Shown one piece after another: positions 9,319-18,807 of a stretch of DNA of 64,000 bases. Below the pieces are notes generated by a model, which saw only the letters and a list, made by a program, of their open reading frames with translations, was not told the origin of the DNA and did no database searches. How positions within the stretch are numbered: position 1 is the stretch's first letter; every line of letters starts with the position of its first letter. This DNA comes from an uncultured Flavobacteriales bacterium (GTDB lineage Bacteria > Bacteroidota > Bacteroidia > Flavobacteriales_E > Vicingaceae): assembly GCA_905479915.1 (NCBI GenBank), contig CAJQOH010000020.1, forward strand, positions 62,001 to 126,000, in the 5' to 3' direction. Position numbers and translations under genes: made by a program.

Positions 9319-10517
9319 TACGAATTAAGTAAAGATATGATTTTATTAAAAATATCAGTTGCTACTTCAGATTTAGATTTTAACTCGTATTTCTCTATTT
9401 TATTGCTTTTATCTATAATTGATATTTGATTTGTATCGTGTCCAAAACCTGCTCCTTGATCATTTAAAGAATTTAACACTATCATATCCAAATTCTTTCT
9501 TTTCAATTTACCTTTTGCATTTTCCAGTTCATTAGTAGTTTCTAAGGCAAACCCTATTAATAATTGATTGTCACTCTTCACTCCTCCTATATGCCTTAAT
9601 ATATCCTTAGTTGATGTCAACCTAATTTCTAGATGATCATCACTCTTTTTTATTTTATCTGATTCAACTTGTGCTGGAGTATAGTCAGCAACAGCAGCAG
9701 CCATGATAATAATATCCGACTCTTTGTAATTCTCTAAAACCTCAGTATACATTTCTTGTGCCGACCTTACCGATATTCTGTTTATAGTTTTATCAGCATT
9801 TAAATGAGTTGGCCCTGAAACTAGTGTTACAGAAGCTCCAAGCTTCATAGCTTTTTCTGCTAATTCGTAACCCATTTTTCCTGATGAATTGTTTCCAATA
9901 AATCGTACTGGATCAATTTGTTCATATGTTGGTCCTGCTGTAATCAAAACCCTTTTTCCTTGTAAGACAAGCCCCTCTTTTAAGTAATTATTAATGTACA
10001 TTACTATCTCTTCAGGCTCTTCCATCCTACCTTTACCTACTAAACCACTAGCTAACTGACCAACTTGAGCATCTATAACTCTATTCCCGTTAATTATTAG
10101 TTTCTTAAGGTTTTCAGCAGTAGTTTCATGCTTATACATATCTAAATCCATTGCTGGAGCAACAAATACAGGACATTTTGCGGATAAATAAGTCGCCATT
10201 AATAAATTATCGCACAAACCATTGGCCATTTTACCAATAGTATTAGCAGTAGCTGGGGCAATAATAAAGATATCAGCCCACAATCCAAGTTCAACATGAT
10301 TGGTCCATTCACCAGTATCCTCGTCAGAAAAAGCTGAATGTACTGGGTTTTCGGATAGTGTGGATAATGTTAAAGGAGTTACAAACTCTTTTGCATCAGG
10401 AGTCATTATCACTTGGACATTAGCTCCTGATTTTTTAATTAATCTTACAAGATTTGCGGTTTTATAAGCTGCAATACCTCCTGTTATTCCAAGAAGAATA
10501 TTTTTACCGCTAAGCAT
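9318..10517 (-). CDS. coaBC: Bifunctional phosphopantothenoylcysteine decarboxylase / phosphopantothenate-cysteine ligase
   Basis: Makes 4'-phosphopantetheine in coenzyme A synthesis: CoaB ligates cysteine to phosphopantothenate and CoaC, a flavoenzyme, decarboxylates it. The N-terminal flavoprotein domain starts ILLGITGGIAAYK and contains PAMDLDMYKH (the PAMNxxM motif, here with Asp in place of Asn) and GLCDNLLMATYL with the active-site cysteine. The C-terminal CoaB domain has TAGPTYEQIDPVR, NNSSGKMGYELAE and AAAVADYTP. Length (399 aa) is standard. Coupled to porD by a one-base overlap and 13 bases after rpoZ. Confidence 0.94.
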   Translation of the reverse strand: MLSGKNILLGITGGIAAYKTANLVRLIKKSGANVQVIMTPDAKEFVTPLTLSTLSENPVHSAFSDEDTGEWTNHVELGLWADIFIIAPATANTIGKMANGLCDNLLMATYLSAKCPVFVAPAMDLDMYKHETTAENLKKLIINGNRVIDAQVGQLASGLVGKGRMEEPEEIVMYINNYLKEGLVLQGKRVLITAGPTYEQIDPVRFIGNNSSGKMGYELAEKAMKLGASVTLVSGPTHLNADKTINRISVRSAQEMYTEVLENYKESDIIIMAAAVADYTPAQVESDKIKKSDDHLEIRLTSTKDILRHIGGVKSDNQLLIGFALETTNELENAKGKLKRKNLDMIVLNSLNDQGAGFGHDTNQISIIDKSNKIEKYELKSKSEVATDIFNKIISLLNS

Positions 10518-10530
10518 TTTACTGGAAAAA

Positions 10531-10869
10531 TTATTCTCCAGCTTCTTCTGCAGAGTCAGAAGCTTGTCTGAAATAAACTTTATCGTCTAAAAACTCTTTT
10601 AATGCCATTGCATTAGTCTTAGGAAGTCTTTCATAAAATCTAGAAATCTCTATTTGCTCTCTATTTTCAAAAACTTCTTCAAGGTTATCAGTAGAAGATG
10701 CAAATTCGTTTAATTTACCAATTAATTCTTCTTTTAAATCTACAGCAATCTGGTCTGATCTTTTAGATACAACCACACAAGATTCATAAATATTACCTGT
10801 TACTTCTTCAATCTCATCCATGTTTCTTGTAACAGTAGACGATTCAGCATTTGTGTTTTTAAAGTTCAT
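10531..10869 (-). CDS. rpoZ: DNA-directed RNA polymerase omega subunit, Bacteroidota type
   Basis: A 112-residue protein whose central part (EEVTGNIYESCVVVSKRSDQI) matches the omega fold that clamps the beta' subunit and assists RNA polymerase assembly. The C-terminal part (RFYERLPKTNAMALKEFLDDKVYFR) is the Bacteroidota version, which is unlike the short E. coli omega. It lies one base after bamD and 13 before coaBC, the gene order usual in this phylum. A small acidic tail ends the protein. Confidence 0.88.
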   Translation of the reverse strand: MNFKNTNAESSTVTRNMDEIEEVTGNIYESCVVVSKRSDQIAVDLKEELIGKLNEFASSTDNLEEVFENREQIEISRFYERLPKTNAMALKEFLDDKVYFRQASDSAEEAGE

Positions 10870-10870
10870 C

Positions 10871-11680
10871 TTATGAATTTTTTATTTTAAAATCGTTTCT
10901 CATTTCGCTCGCCTTTGTAAAAATTAATTGAGCTTCTTTTAAGTACTTACTTTCCTTATATGAGTCTGCAAAGGTATAATAAGCTTCGATAGTATTGTTA
11001 ATTCTTTCTAGTTTTTTTTCTTTAACACTATTTTCTGCCAATAAAAAATGAGATTTAAGTGTTAAAAAAGTAAGTTCCTCTCTATATTCTGTTTCGGGAA
11101 AGTCCAGTAAAGTATTGTTAATAGAGATTATAGCAGCCTTAAAATGAAATATTTTATAATACTGTTTCGAATTCAAATAAGACTTCTCTTCTAACTTATT
11201 TCTCAATTTATCCATCAATACATTACTAGAATCTACTAACTCATGCTCAGGATAGGTATTAATAAACAGTTGTAAAGAATTAATTCCTGATTGTGTTTCT
11301 GATGCATCTAATGTTGGTATAGGTGACAATAGATAGTTAGAGTAAGCATGCATAAACAACATTTGCTCTGCATGTTCACTTAAAGGATAAGTTACTGCAA
11401 ACTTTTTAAAATGATAAGATGCTGAGTAAAGTAAATTTAATTGGTAATTACAATAAGTGTAACAGTAATATACCTTTTCAGCTCTTTCTGTACCTCTAAA
11501 AAGCGGAATTAACTCTTCGAATAAAGCCATTGCCTTTTCATACTTCTCATCATCATAATACTTAATGGCTTCAGTGTATTTCAAGTCCATATCAGAACTT
11601 TTTAATAACTGTTGATACCTACTACACCCCGTACTTAAAAGTGCAATTAAAGCAATTATAACCCCCCATTTTTTTAACAT
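10871..11680 (-). CDS. bamD: Outer membrane assembly lipoprotein BamD
   Basis: A periplasm-facing lipoprotein of the BAM complex, which folds outer membrane proteins with BamA. The signal peptide ends in a lipobox LSTGC, lipid cysteine at residue 19. The mature part is built of TPR-like helical pairs, starting at KYTEAIKYYDDEKYEKAMALFEELIPLFRG and continuing through YHFKKFAVTYPLSEHAEQ. Length (269 aa) is in the usual range. First gene of the run bamD-rpoZ-coaBC-porD-recN; upstream is a 75-base gap after the glycan operon, so its own promoter is expected there although no good -33/-7 pair was identified. Confidence 0.9.
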   Translation of the reverse strand: MLKKWGVIIALIALLSTGCSRYQQLLKSSDMDLKYTEAIKYYDDEKYEKAMALFEELIPLFRGTERAEKVYYCYTYCNYQLNLLYSASYHFKKFAVTYPLSEHAEQMLFMHAYSNYLLSPIPTLDASETQSGINSLQLFINTYPEHELVDSSNVLMDKLRNKLEEKSYLNSKQYYKIFHFKAAIISINNTLLDFPETEYREELTFLTLKSHFLLAENSVKEKKLERINNTIEAYYTFADSYKESKYLKEAQLIFTKASEMRNDFKIKNS

Positions 11681-11755
11681 TTGGCAAATATAAGATTAAC
11701 TTGTAATTATTGAGAAACTACAAACGTTAAAAGTTCCTAATTATTCTAATAAATA

Positions 11756-12964
11756 TTAAATATAAGAACCCGTGGAAAGGATATGATAAATGTAAATAAA
11801 TCCAGAAAGAACATGTAACCCAAGTACTATGGATAAAATTTTATCTCTTCTTGTAAACTTCTCTTTCTGAAATGCATATCTTAAAAACAGCGTAACACTG
11901 GTCATGAATAAAATATAACTTCCTACTATAGCTTGCCAGCTAAAATTACCATGATACTCTCTTGGTCCTGTTTCTGAAACTAAAATATACCAAAGTAGGC
12001 TTATAATGAAAATAAGAGATGCATAATGAAATACAACACTCTTTTTGATCTCTTTAAAATAGGCCAACACCAATAAAAAAGGAAATAAACAAGAAGCAAA
12101 AAGTGAAAGGTGAATTGTTTTTCCAGTAAAATAATTCCAAATGTGAAATGGAGCAAGTTTTAAACTACCAGAGCTGTATGCATTAGTTGTAGATTCAGAA
12201 TAAATCACTTTTGCTTGGAAAATTAGCAAACCACATCCAACTATTATTGGCAACATTTGTATCCAAAAACTCTTATTCAACTTATTTTTAATTAGAGACA
12301 TCAATGGAAAGGCTGCAACAAAACTTAGAAAGAAACTTGGTTTAATTGCTAAGTTTAAAGCAATTAAAATCGATATAAAAAATAAGTCTTTAATTTCTGT
12401 TTTTGATTTCATCAAGACCTCATACGACTTCCAAAATAAAAGAACCGCAACAGGCATTAAAAATATTGTTGTAGAATTATGCCATACATTTGGAGGAACA
12501 TTACCTAAATACATATTTTTAGGAATAGCGAGTAAGTTATGCGCAAAAATGGATAATCCAGCGCCAACAATTACCAACAGTTCAAGCTTATTCATTTTCA
12601 TAATACTTTCACTGAAAGCATCCTTATTAATAGCAAACATGAATTTTTTTGTGAAATAAAATTTAAATGCAACAGCAAATGCCAAAGCAAATGATGATGA
12701 CAATATTAAAACTCCAGGGTTTTCAGATAAAAATCCTAAAGCTGCTACCACAAAATAATAAAGAAAATTACCAGGAACTCTAGCTCCATCGGCTAACAGG
12801 TTCTTAGTCAAGTTTGCGTGTTGTTGAATATCAGTTTTAACACCAAAAACAAAATTCATTAACAAAAATATGGCTAATGCTATTAAAAATATAATAACAT
12901 TACTTTGTTTCGATATTATCTTTAAAAAATTGATTTCTTTTTCTTCTGACTCTTCTTTTTTCAT
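11756..12964 (-). CDS. Polytopic membrane protein of the glycan operon, unknown function
   Basis: A 402-residue integral membrane protein with about eleven hydrophobic segments and an N-terminal charged tail rich in E and K. After the first helix the outside loop reads VKTDIQQHANLTKNLL, which places an acidic residue and a histidine where GT-C glycosyltransferases carry their first-loop catalytic acid. That is suggestive but not diagnostic. It is the last gene of the minus-strand sugar operon, 37 bases after the WecE-like transaminase gene. It could be a glycosyltransferase that uses a lipid-linked sugar, an O-antigen polymerase or ligase, or a flippase. I cannot choose between these. Confidence 0.55.
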   Translation of the reverse strand: MKKEESEEKEINFLKIISKQSNVIIFLIALAIFLLMNFVFGVKTDIQQHANLTKNLLADGARVPGNFLYYFVVAALGFLSENPGVLILSSSFALAFAVAFKFYFTKKFMFAINKDAFSESIMKMNKLELLVIVGAGLSIFAHNLLAIPKNMYLGNVPPNVWHNSTTIFLMPVAVLLFWKSYEVLMKSKTEIKDLFFISILIALNLAIKPSFFLSFVAAFPLMSLIKNKLNKSFWIQMLPIIVGCGLLIFQAKVIYSESTTNAYSSGSLKLAPFHIWNYFTGKTIHLSLFASCLFPFLLVLAYFKEIKKSVVFHYASLIFIISLLWYILVSETGPREYHGNFSWQAIVGSYILFMTSVTLFLRYAFQKEKFTRRDKILSIVLGLHVLSGFIYIYHILSTGSYI

Positions 12965-13001
12965 ACAATAGAATTATAGTAATACTGGTTTAATTATTCA
13001 A

Positions 13002-14156
13002 TTACTGGGCTTTAGAAAAATATTCTAAAACTTTACTTGATATATAATCTATATCTTCAGTTGATAAATTATAATAAAGTGGCATTCTAACAAGTAGATT
13101 TTCAAACCTATCAACATTAATCAACTCTCGCCCATCGTGTTTATTTTCATAAAATGGACTACTATGCAGGCCAATATAATGAAATACAGCCATAATATCT
13201 TCAGACTTCAAATAACTTATAAGCCCTCTTCTTTCTTCTTCCGAATTACATATTAAATAGAAATTATGCGCATTGTTTGTTGCATAATCTGGAATGTTAG
13301 GGCAAAAAACATTATTTGTCTCTTCTAGTACTTTTAAATTTTTAAAGTACTGATCCAAATTCTTTTTTCTTTTTAATTGTATTTCTTCAATATGTTCTAA
13401 TTGAGCAAACAAAAATGCAGCAGTCAATTCAGATGGTAAAAAAGACGAACCAATATCTACCCAATTATATTTTGCTACTTCTCCTCTAAAAAATGCAGAA
13501 CGATTGGTTCCTTTTTCCCAGATAATTTCAGATCGCTCATACATTGTTGGGTCATTAACTCCTAAAAGCCCTCCTTCTCCACTAATAATATTTTTAGTCT
13601 CATGAAAAGAGAAAGTTGATAGATGTCCTATTGAACCTAATGGTTTTCCTTTATAATAAGAATCAATTGCCTGAGCAGCATCTTCAATTAAATATAAATT
13701 ATGTTTATCTGTTAATTCTTTAATAGTATCCATTTCACAAGCAATACCGCCATAATGAACAACTACAATTGCTTTAGTCTTTTCTGTAATTAAAGCTTCT
13801 AGCTTTGTCTCATCTATATTAGGATGATCTGGCTTTGAATCGGCAAAGACAATTTTAGCACCTCTCAATGCAAAAGCATTTGCTGTACTTACAAAAGTAT
13901 AGGAAGGCATAATAATTTCATCTCCTTCTTTCACATCAATTAATAAAGCACACATCTCTAAAGCATGGGTACATGAAGAGGTCAATAAAGCCTTACCTAA
14001 TTTATGTTTTTTGACAAAATATGAATGACACTTTTTAGTAAATTCACCATTCCCTGCTAATTGACCTTTTGATATTGCTTCTTGAATATACTCAAGTTCA
14101 TCACCTATAATAAAAGGTTTATTAAAAGGATATTTTAGTTTTTTCATACTTGTCAT
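13002..14156 (-). CDS. wecE: WecE-like dTDP-4-amino-4,6-dideoxyhexose transaminase
   Basis: A PLP-dependent DegT/DnrJ/EryC1 enzyme that places an amino group at C4 of a dTDP-4-keto-6-deoxy sugar. The whole length resembles E. coli WecE/RffA: PFNKPFIIGDELEYIQEA, IMPSYTFVSTANAFALRGA, EDAAQAIDSYYKG, SFHETKN with the PLP lysine at residue 188, KGTNRSAFFRG and AVFHYIGLHSSPFYE. I start it at 14156 because that ATG overlaps the stop of the upstream acetyltransferase as ATGA; an earlier ATG at 14165 and a later one at 14147 are possible. With the neighbouring 2,3-dehydratase and 3-ketoreductase its real substrate may lack the 2-hydroxyl. Confidence 0.88.
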   Translation of the reverse strand: MTSMKKLKYPFNKPFIIGDELEYIQEAISKGQLAGNGEFTKKCHSYFVKKHKLGKALLTSSCTHALEMCALLIDVKEGDEIIMPSYTFVSTANAFALRGAKIVFADSKPDHPNIDETKLEALITEKTKAIVVVHYGGIACEMDTIKELTDKHNLYLIEDAAQAIDSYYKGKPLGSIGHLSTFSFHETKNIISGEGGLLGVNDPTMYERSEIIWEKGTNRSAFFRGEVAKYNWVDIGSSFLPSELTAAFLFAQLEHIEEIQLKRKKNLDQYFKNLKVLEETNNVFCPNIPDYATNNAHNFYLICNSEEERRGLISYLKSEDIMAVFHYIGLHSSPFYENKHDGRELINVDRFENLLVRMPLYYNLSTEDIDYISSKVLEYFSKAQ

Positions 14157-14818
14157 TTTAACCAATAGTGATATATATATTCCTTTTTATAAATAGAGTA
14201 TCCATTTTTTGAATAATAATTTATTGCGTCAATATTCTCTTGTTGAGTAACTACTCGAATAAATTGTTTTCCATTTTCTTTAGTCAGTTCAAACGCTTTA
14301 TTCATTAATTGAGAACCTACTCCCTTACCTTGAGTATCTTCTCTAACCGCTACAAGTCCAATTTGCGAATAAGTATTGTGCATTTTCAAAGTCATAAAAC
14401 CTAAAACATTTTCTTCTTCCATTACAACTAAAACAAAGTCAGCTACAATTCCTTCTACAGATTTTAGAATCCACCTAGTATATAGCTCTTCAAATTTAAG
14501 ATTCAGTTTTGAATCTTTTTTAAATCTCGAAGAACCTCCACTTAAAATTGCCAATCGTATTAAATCTTCAGTCAAATCTCCTTCCCAAAGACTTACATTC
14601 TCACTTAAATAAAGCCCTTCTGGATCAATTTCTTTTTCAAACTCTATCTTTTCATCAATACAGTTTAAATTATCTATTGGATTTTTTGAAAAAAGGTAAA
14701 CTAGATCATAACCAGCTGTTGAATCAAAGTTTTCGAAATCCGCTGTAGATTCCAAAATTGATTTCCCAATGTTTAAATCGAAGAAATCAGAATCCCATGT
14801 TAATTTTTCAATTATCAT
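14153..14818 (-). CDS. WecD-like GNAT sugar N-acetyltransferase
   Basis: A 221-residue GNAT-fold protein. The C-terminal domain has the acetyl-CoA motif VREDTQGKGVGSQLMNKAF and then NGKQFIRVVTQQENIDAINYYSKNGY. The N-terminus (LTWDSDFFDLNIGKS) is the element that opens WecD/RffC-type acetyltransferases, which N-acetylate dTDP-4-amino-4,6-dideoxygalactose made by WecE. The transaminase gene follows with an ATGA overlap, as expected for successive steps. Inferred product: a dTDP-4-acetamido sugar. Confidence 0.75.
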   Translation of the reverse strand: MIIEKLTWDSDFFDLNIGKSILESTADFENFDSTAGYDLVYLFSKNPIDNLNCIDEKIEFEKEIDPEGLYLSENVSLWEGDLTEDLIRLAILSGGSSRFKKDSKLNLKFEELYTRWILKSVEGIVADFVLVVMEEENVLGFMTLKMHNTYSQIGLVAVREDTQGKGVGSQLMNKAFELTKENGKQFIRVVTQQENIDAINYYSKNGYSIYKKEYIYHYWLK

Positions 14819-15740
14819 GATTAATCATTTTCTCTACAACATAAACAGGCCTAGATTTTCCCTGATCATATATCTTCCCAATATACAATCCCATTACACC
14901 TAAAACTGTAATAATTATTCCTGATAAAAACCAAATAGAAAGCATGATACTAGCATATCCTTCAACGATTATTTGCCCCATTAAATACCTTGCAAACAAA
15001 ACTATTCCGGCAACCACACTCAACAAAGATATAACTGCTCCCAAACCTGTAACTAATCGCAACGGTCTATCAGAAAATGATATCAAAGTGTTAAGGGCTA
15101 AACTTAAAAGCGTTGAAAACTTATAAGTCGTTTCTCCAGAATGTCTGGCACTATGTTCAACTTCTATATTCGTTTTTTTAAACCCAATCCAATTTATCAT
15201 TGCAGGGAAATACTTTTTGTAATCATTCATTGTTAAAATTGAATCAATTACTTTCTTATGATAAATTCCAAAATTTCCAACTTTATGGTTTTGTTCCATT
15301 CCTGTTAAAAACCCTAACACCATATAAAATAGTTTAGAACTCATCTTCTTTCTCCAAGTATCATTTCTTTGATTGCGCTCTGCCAAAACAATATCATACC
15401 CTTCTTTAGCTTTATCAAAAAGATTAATGATCTCTTTAGGATTGTCTTGTAAATCACAATCCATTACAACTATCCAATCTCCTTTTGCATTACACAAGCC
15501 TCCATAAATAGCACTGTGTTGTCCAAAATTTCTACTTAATTTAATCCCTTTTACTTTTGCATTTTTTTCGCACTCTCTAATTATAGCTTCCCAGGTATTA
15601 TCAGGACTGTAATCTTCAACTAAAATTAGTTCATAGTCAATTTCATTAAGCTCTTGCATAGCAACAACAAGCTGTCTAACCAACTCTTCTACGATGAGTT
15701 CTGAACGATAAACAGGTATAACTACGCTTAGTAATTTCAT
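14808..15740 (-). CDS. GT2 glycosyltransferase, polyprenyl-phosphate hexosyltransferase type
   Basis: A GT-A catalytic domain (LSVVIPVYRSELIVEELV; VMDCDLQDNP with the DxD-type acids near residues 95-97) is followed by two C-terminal transmembrane helices (about 230-255 and 265-290) and the tail MGLYIGKIYDQGKSRPVYVV. This is the layout of ArnC, GtrB and DPM1-like enzymes that transfer a sugar from a nucleotide donor to undecaprenyl phosphate. The start at 15740 gives a one-base TAATG overlap with the preceding TPR gene; the ATG at 15749 is an alternative. A close paralogue lies three genes away at 18808-19737. Confidence 0.85.
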   Translation of the reverse strand: MKLLSVVIPVYRSELIVEELVRQLVVAMQELNEIDYELILVEDYSPDNTWEAIIRECEKNAKVKGIKLSRNFGQHSAIYGGLCNAKGDWIVVMDCDLQDNPKEIINLFDKAKEGYDIVLAERNQRNDTWRKKMSSKLFYMVLGFLTGMEQNHKVGNFGIYHKKVIDSILTMNDYKKYFPAMINWIGFKKTNIEVEHSARHSGETTYKFSTLLSLALNTLISFSDRPLRLVTGLGAVISLLSVVAGIVLFARYLMGQIIVEGYASIMLSIWFLSGIIITVLGVMGLYIGKIYDQGKSRPVYVVEKMINHDN

Positions 15741-17932
15741 TATTGACAATATTGTTTAATCTGTTCTTCAGAAGCAGAATGACCTAATGATTTAGCTTTA
15801 TTAAAACTAACACAAGCATTAGCCTTATCATTTTTACCTATTTGAGCTAATCCTATATTGTGATACGATTGTGCAAATTCGCTGTTAAATTTCAAAACAG
15901 CATTGTAATATTGAATAGCTTGATCAAAATTCTTTAACCCGTAGTAAATATTACCTAAATAGAAATAAGCATTCGCATTTTGACTATTCAATTTCACATA
16001 AGCATTCATATCTTTTAATGCTTCATTGAATTTAGAATAATTAGTATATAATGCTCCCCTATTAAATAATGCATCTTTATAATTCGGATTTATATTTAGA
16101 CATAAAGAATAATTTTGAAGTGCTAAATTAGGATCTCCTATATTTTGATAAGCTAATCCCAAATAGTAATACGCACTATGGCTATTTGGATTTTTTGATA
16201 ACGATTGCTTAAACAAATCAATTGATTCTTGATACTTCTTTTCATTCACTAATTCAACTCCTTTTTCATAAATAGGGTCACTATCGTTTGTTTTATAAAA
16301 AATAGCAACTCTCACTCTATTATCCTTAGACTGGAAGGTATTAACAGGTCTAAATTCATTAGGCCTATCTGTAAAATAACTTTCCTTCAACCTTTTCCCT
16401 TCTTCTTTTGCTCGGTAAGAATAATGGGAATCCCAAAAAATTATACTTCCTTTTGGAATGTGTTTAACTGATTCTTCAGTAAGGTATCCTGCTTTTGGAT
16501 TAAAATTAGTTCTAGATCTCTCTTGATAAAAAGCAAATAATTCATGTGAATAATATACAGGGCTTTTTTCATTAAATACTCCATCTTTAGATTTACATAC
16601 CCTAACATAATAATCAGCTATTCTCTTCATCGTCCTATCTTCTTCAGTCATCTTAAATTTCTTAAAACTAGTAGTCATAGAAAATAAAGCAATAAGTGAA
16701 AACATAAGAACCTTTGTATTTACCTTAGTAGGTATATACAAGGCTAAAACTGCTGCTAGAGAAACCAATAAAGGGATATAATTCTCTTCATCTAACAGAA
16801 CAACCCAATTATGAGTTTTACTCATATATAGGCCTACCAAGATCAAATATGGAATAATAAACACTAACATCCATTTCTTATTCTCTTTACTTAAATCGCT
16901 AAACCTATCCAACCCTAAAACTGCTATGATTGCTAAAAATGGTGCATTTATTAAAAGTTGTCTTGTATTTACTGGGATCCCTTTAGAAAACCAGGTAGCA
17001 TCTCCTATAGCATAATAGGCATATAAACTTAATAAAGGAACCAATATAAAATAGTGTAACTTCTTTTTTTGCAAGAATGATGCTCCACAATAAACAATAA
17101 ACAATAAAGGTGTTATTGCACCAAATAAAACAGTTGTTAAAGAAGGTATTCTTTGTAAACCTCGTTGTTGCAAATAGGCTCCACTAATTTTACTCGCATA
17201 TCCAAATAAATAATCGAATAAAAACAAGAGATTTCCAGAAGTAGCATACCCCCAAACATAAAGAACAAGAGCAAAAGTTCCTGTTAACAATGCTGCAAAA
17301 AATTCTTTTTTAAATAATAAATACCAAAAATAAAGACCTGTTATAAGAAACGCTTCTTGTCTTACAAACGAGGCATAAGAGACAAGTAATGCAGCAAATA
17401 AAAACTTACCTTTTTGGTGGTAAAACAATGCTAAAACAAGCATAAACACACAGGAAAACTCAGCATAATTCCTAAATGAAAGCTGAAACCAAATTGGAGT
17501 TAACCCTAAAAAGAACACAGCCAAAATAGCATATTTACTATTATACCCTTTTAAAATTTTGTAAGAAAAATAAACAGATAAGGCACACATTATGCAATTT
17601 ATAAATGTTACAAATTTCAACCCCAACAATACGGGTAAAACATAAATTAGCTTATAACCAGGTTTACTCCAATTGGAAAGAATGCCATTAGGTTCATTCC
17701 AAAAATCTTGCATACTAAGAAAATGACTTATTTCATCATGTTGATAAACTCCTTTTGAGAAAAAAGAATACACAAAATATATCAATCCCAATAAACCAAC
17801 AAGTAAAATTATCGCGACATCTTTTTTTGGCTTATCATTAATCAAAGCACTATCAATGTCGGTTCTCTCCTCTTCCAATGATTTTGTATGTTTCTTCTTT
17901 TTTACCATTACTAAGCTATCTTTTCTACCCAT
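15740..17932 (-). CDS. Membrane GT-C-like protein fused to C-terminal TPRs
   Basis: 730 residues in two parts. After a lysine-rich cytoplasmic start, about residues 40-425 form ten or more transmembrane helices. The first outside loop carries GVYQHDEISHF, an acidic pair in the position of GT-C catalytic residues, and a later loop has FVRQEAFL. A soluble segment follows, and from about 555 to the end at least five TPR units (for example AYYYLGLAYQNIGDPNLALQNY and AYFYLGNIYYGLKNFDQAIQYY). Polyprenyl-phosphate-sugar-dependent glycosyltransferases with TPRs (TMTC-like) share this layout. The start at 17908 would avoid overlap with the upstream stop at 17911; the ATG at 17932 gives a 22-base overlap. 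Likely uses the lipid-linked sugar made by the flanking GT2 enzymes, but the acceptor is unknown. Confidence 0.7.
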   Translation of the reverse strand: MGRKDSLVMVKKKKHTKSLEEERTDIDSALINDKPKKDVAIILLVGLLGLIYFVYSFFSKGVYQHDEISHFLSMQDFWNEPNGILSNWSKPGYKLIYVLPVLLGLKFVTFINCIMCALSVYFSYKILKGYNSKYAILAVFFLGLTPIWFQLSFRNYAEFSCVFMLVLALFYHQKGKFLFAALLVSYASFVRQEAFLITGLYFWYLLFKKEFFAALLTGTFALVLYVWGYATSGNLLFLFDYLFGYASKISGAYLQQRGLQRIPSLTTVLFGAITPLLFIVYCGASFLQKKKLHYFILVPLLSLYAYYAIGDATWFSKGIPVNTRQLLINAPFLAIIAVLGLDRFSDLSKENKKWMLVFIIPYLILVGLYMSKTHNWVVLLDEENYIPLLVSLAAVLALYIPTKVNTKVLMFSLIALFSMTTSFKKFKMTEEDRTMKRIADYYVRVCKSKDGVFNEKSPVYYSHELFAFYQERSRTNFNPKAGYLTEESVKHIPKGSIIFWDSHYSYRAKEEGKRLKESYFTDRPNEFRPVNTFQSKDNRVRVAIFYKTNDSDPIYEKGVELVNEKKYQESIDLFKQSLSKNPNSHSAYYYLGLAYQNIGDPNLALQNYSLCLNINPNYKDALFNRGALYTNYSKFNEALKDMNAYVKLNSQNANAYFYLGNIYYGLKNFDQAIQYYNAVLKFNSEFAQSYHNIGLAQIGKNDKANACVSFNKAKSLGHSASEEQIKQYCQ

Positions 17933-18801
17933 TTCTTAAAGCTATAATCATAGCTTAGATCTATTTTCTTTTGCAATTTATTATCGTCAAAAATAGTATC
18001 GCCCGATTCAATTTTTAATTGTTCAGGCGGCCAGTCAATAAAATCTACTTTAACAGAGTATTTATGTGCGACTAAATTAGCAATTTCTAATAAACTTAAT
18101 GCATCGTTACTACCAATATTATAAACATCATTTAGAGTTGAATCTATATTAATACTCTTTAATATTGTTTTAACAATATCGCTTATGTGAGTAAATGTTC
18201 GATTCAAATTTCCATCTCCATAAATAGTAATATTCTCTCCTTTAACAGCTCTATTTATAAAGAAACCTATTGTTCCATAAGAGTATACCTGATCAAGTAA
18301 ATTACCATAAGGAACACAAATTCTAAAAATAGTGTAATCAACATTAGATGCTCGTAACATTTTTTCGCAAGCTAACTTATTCTTAGCATAAATTGTTTTG
18401 GATTCTTTTTCTGCACCTTCTATCAACGGAGTATTCTTAACACCTTTATAAACCAATCTTGTTGATGGAAAAATAACCCTCAATCTATCAACTCCTTCAC
18501 AACACTCAATTATATTTGATAGTCCGAGTTCATTGACTTTTGTAAACTTTTCTATTTCCTCTTTAGAATTTCCTGTACCAGTTAAGCCAGCAAAAGCAAA
18601 CACATAATCAACGTTAAAATCTAATTGTTGTAACTTTTCTTTATCTGTTATATCAATCTGAATATAATTAGGGTAATTATCTTTAGATAATGGAGCCAGT
18701 CCAACAGGAACAAACTCAATATTTTGTTCTTTCAAGAAATAAGCAATATGCCTACCTAAGTAACCATTAGCTCCAAATACAATTGCTGTTTTCATAGCCA
18801 A
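17911..18801 (-). CDS. NAD-dependent epimerase/dehydratase (extended SDR)
   Basis: A 296-residue sugar-nucleotide SDR. The Rossmann motif GANGYLG is at the N-terminus, followed by the catalytic YAKNK (Y-X3-K) near residue 137 and downstream segments IYGDGNLNRTFTHISDIV and YNIGSNDALSLLEIA typical of sugar-nucleotide epimerases and reductases. In place of the usual catalytic Ser/Thr, PSTRLVYKG provides the TRL-VY context. Overlaps the GT-C/TPR gene and is 6 bases after the GT2 gene. Candidate roles are 4-keto reduction, C4 epimerisation or supply of a second sugar; the substrate cannot be read from sequence. Confidence 0.8.
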   Translation of the reverse strand: MAMKTAIVFGANGYLGRHIAYFLKEQNIEFVPVGLAPLSKDNYPNYIQIDITDKEKLQQLDFNVDYVFAFAGLTGTGNSKEEIEKFTKVNELGLSNIIECCEGVDRLRVIFPSTRLVYKGVKNTPLIEGAEKESKTIYAKNKLACEKMLRASNVDYTIFRICVPYGNLLDQVYSYGTIGFFINRAVKGENITIYGDGNLNRTFTHISDIVKTILKSINIDSTLNDVYNIGSNDALSLLEIANLVAHKYSVKVDFIDWPPEQLKIESGDTIFDDNKLQKKIDLSYDYSFKKWVEKIA

Positions 18802-18807
18802 AATGAA

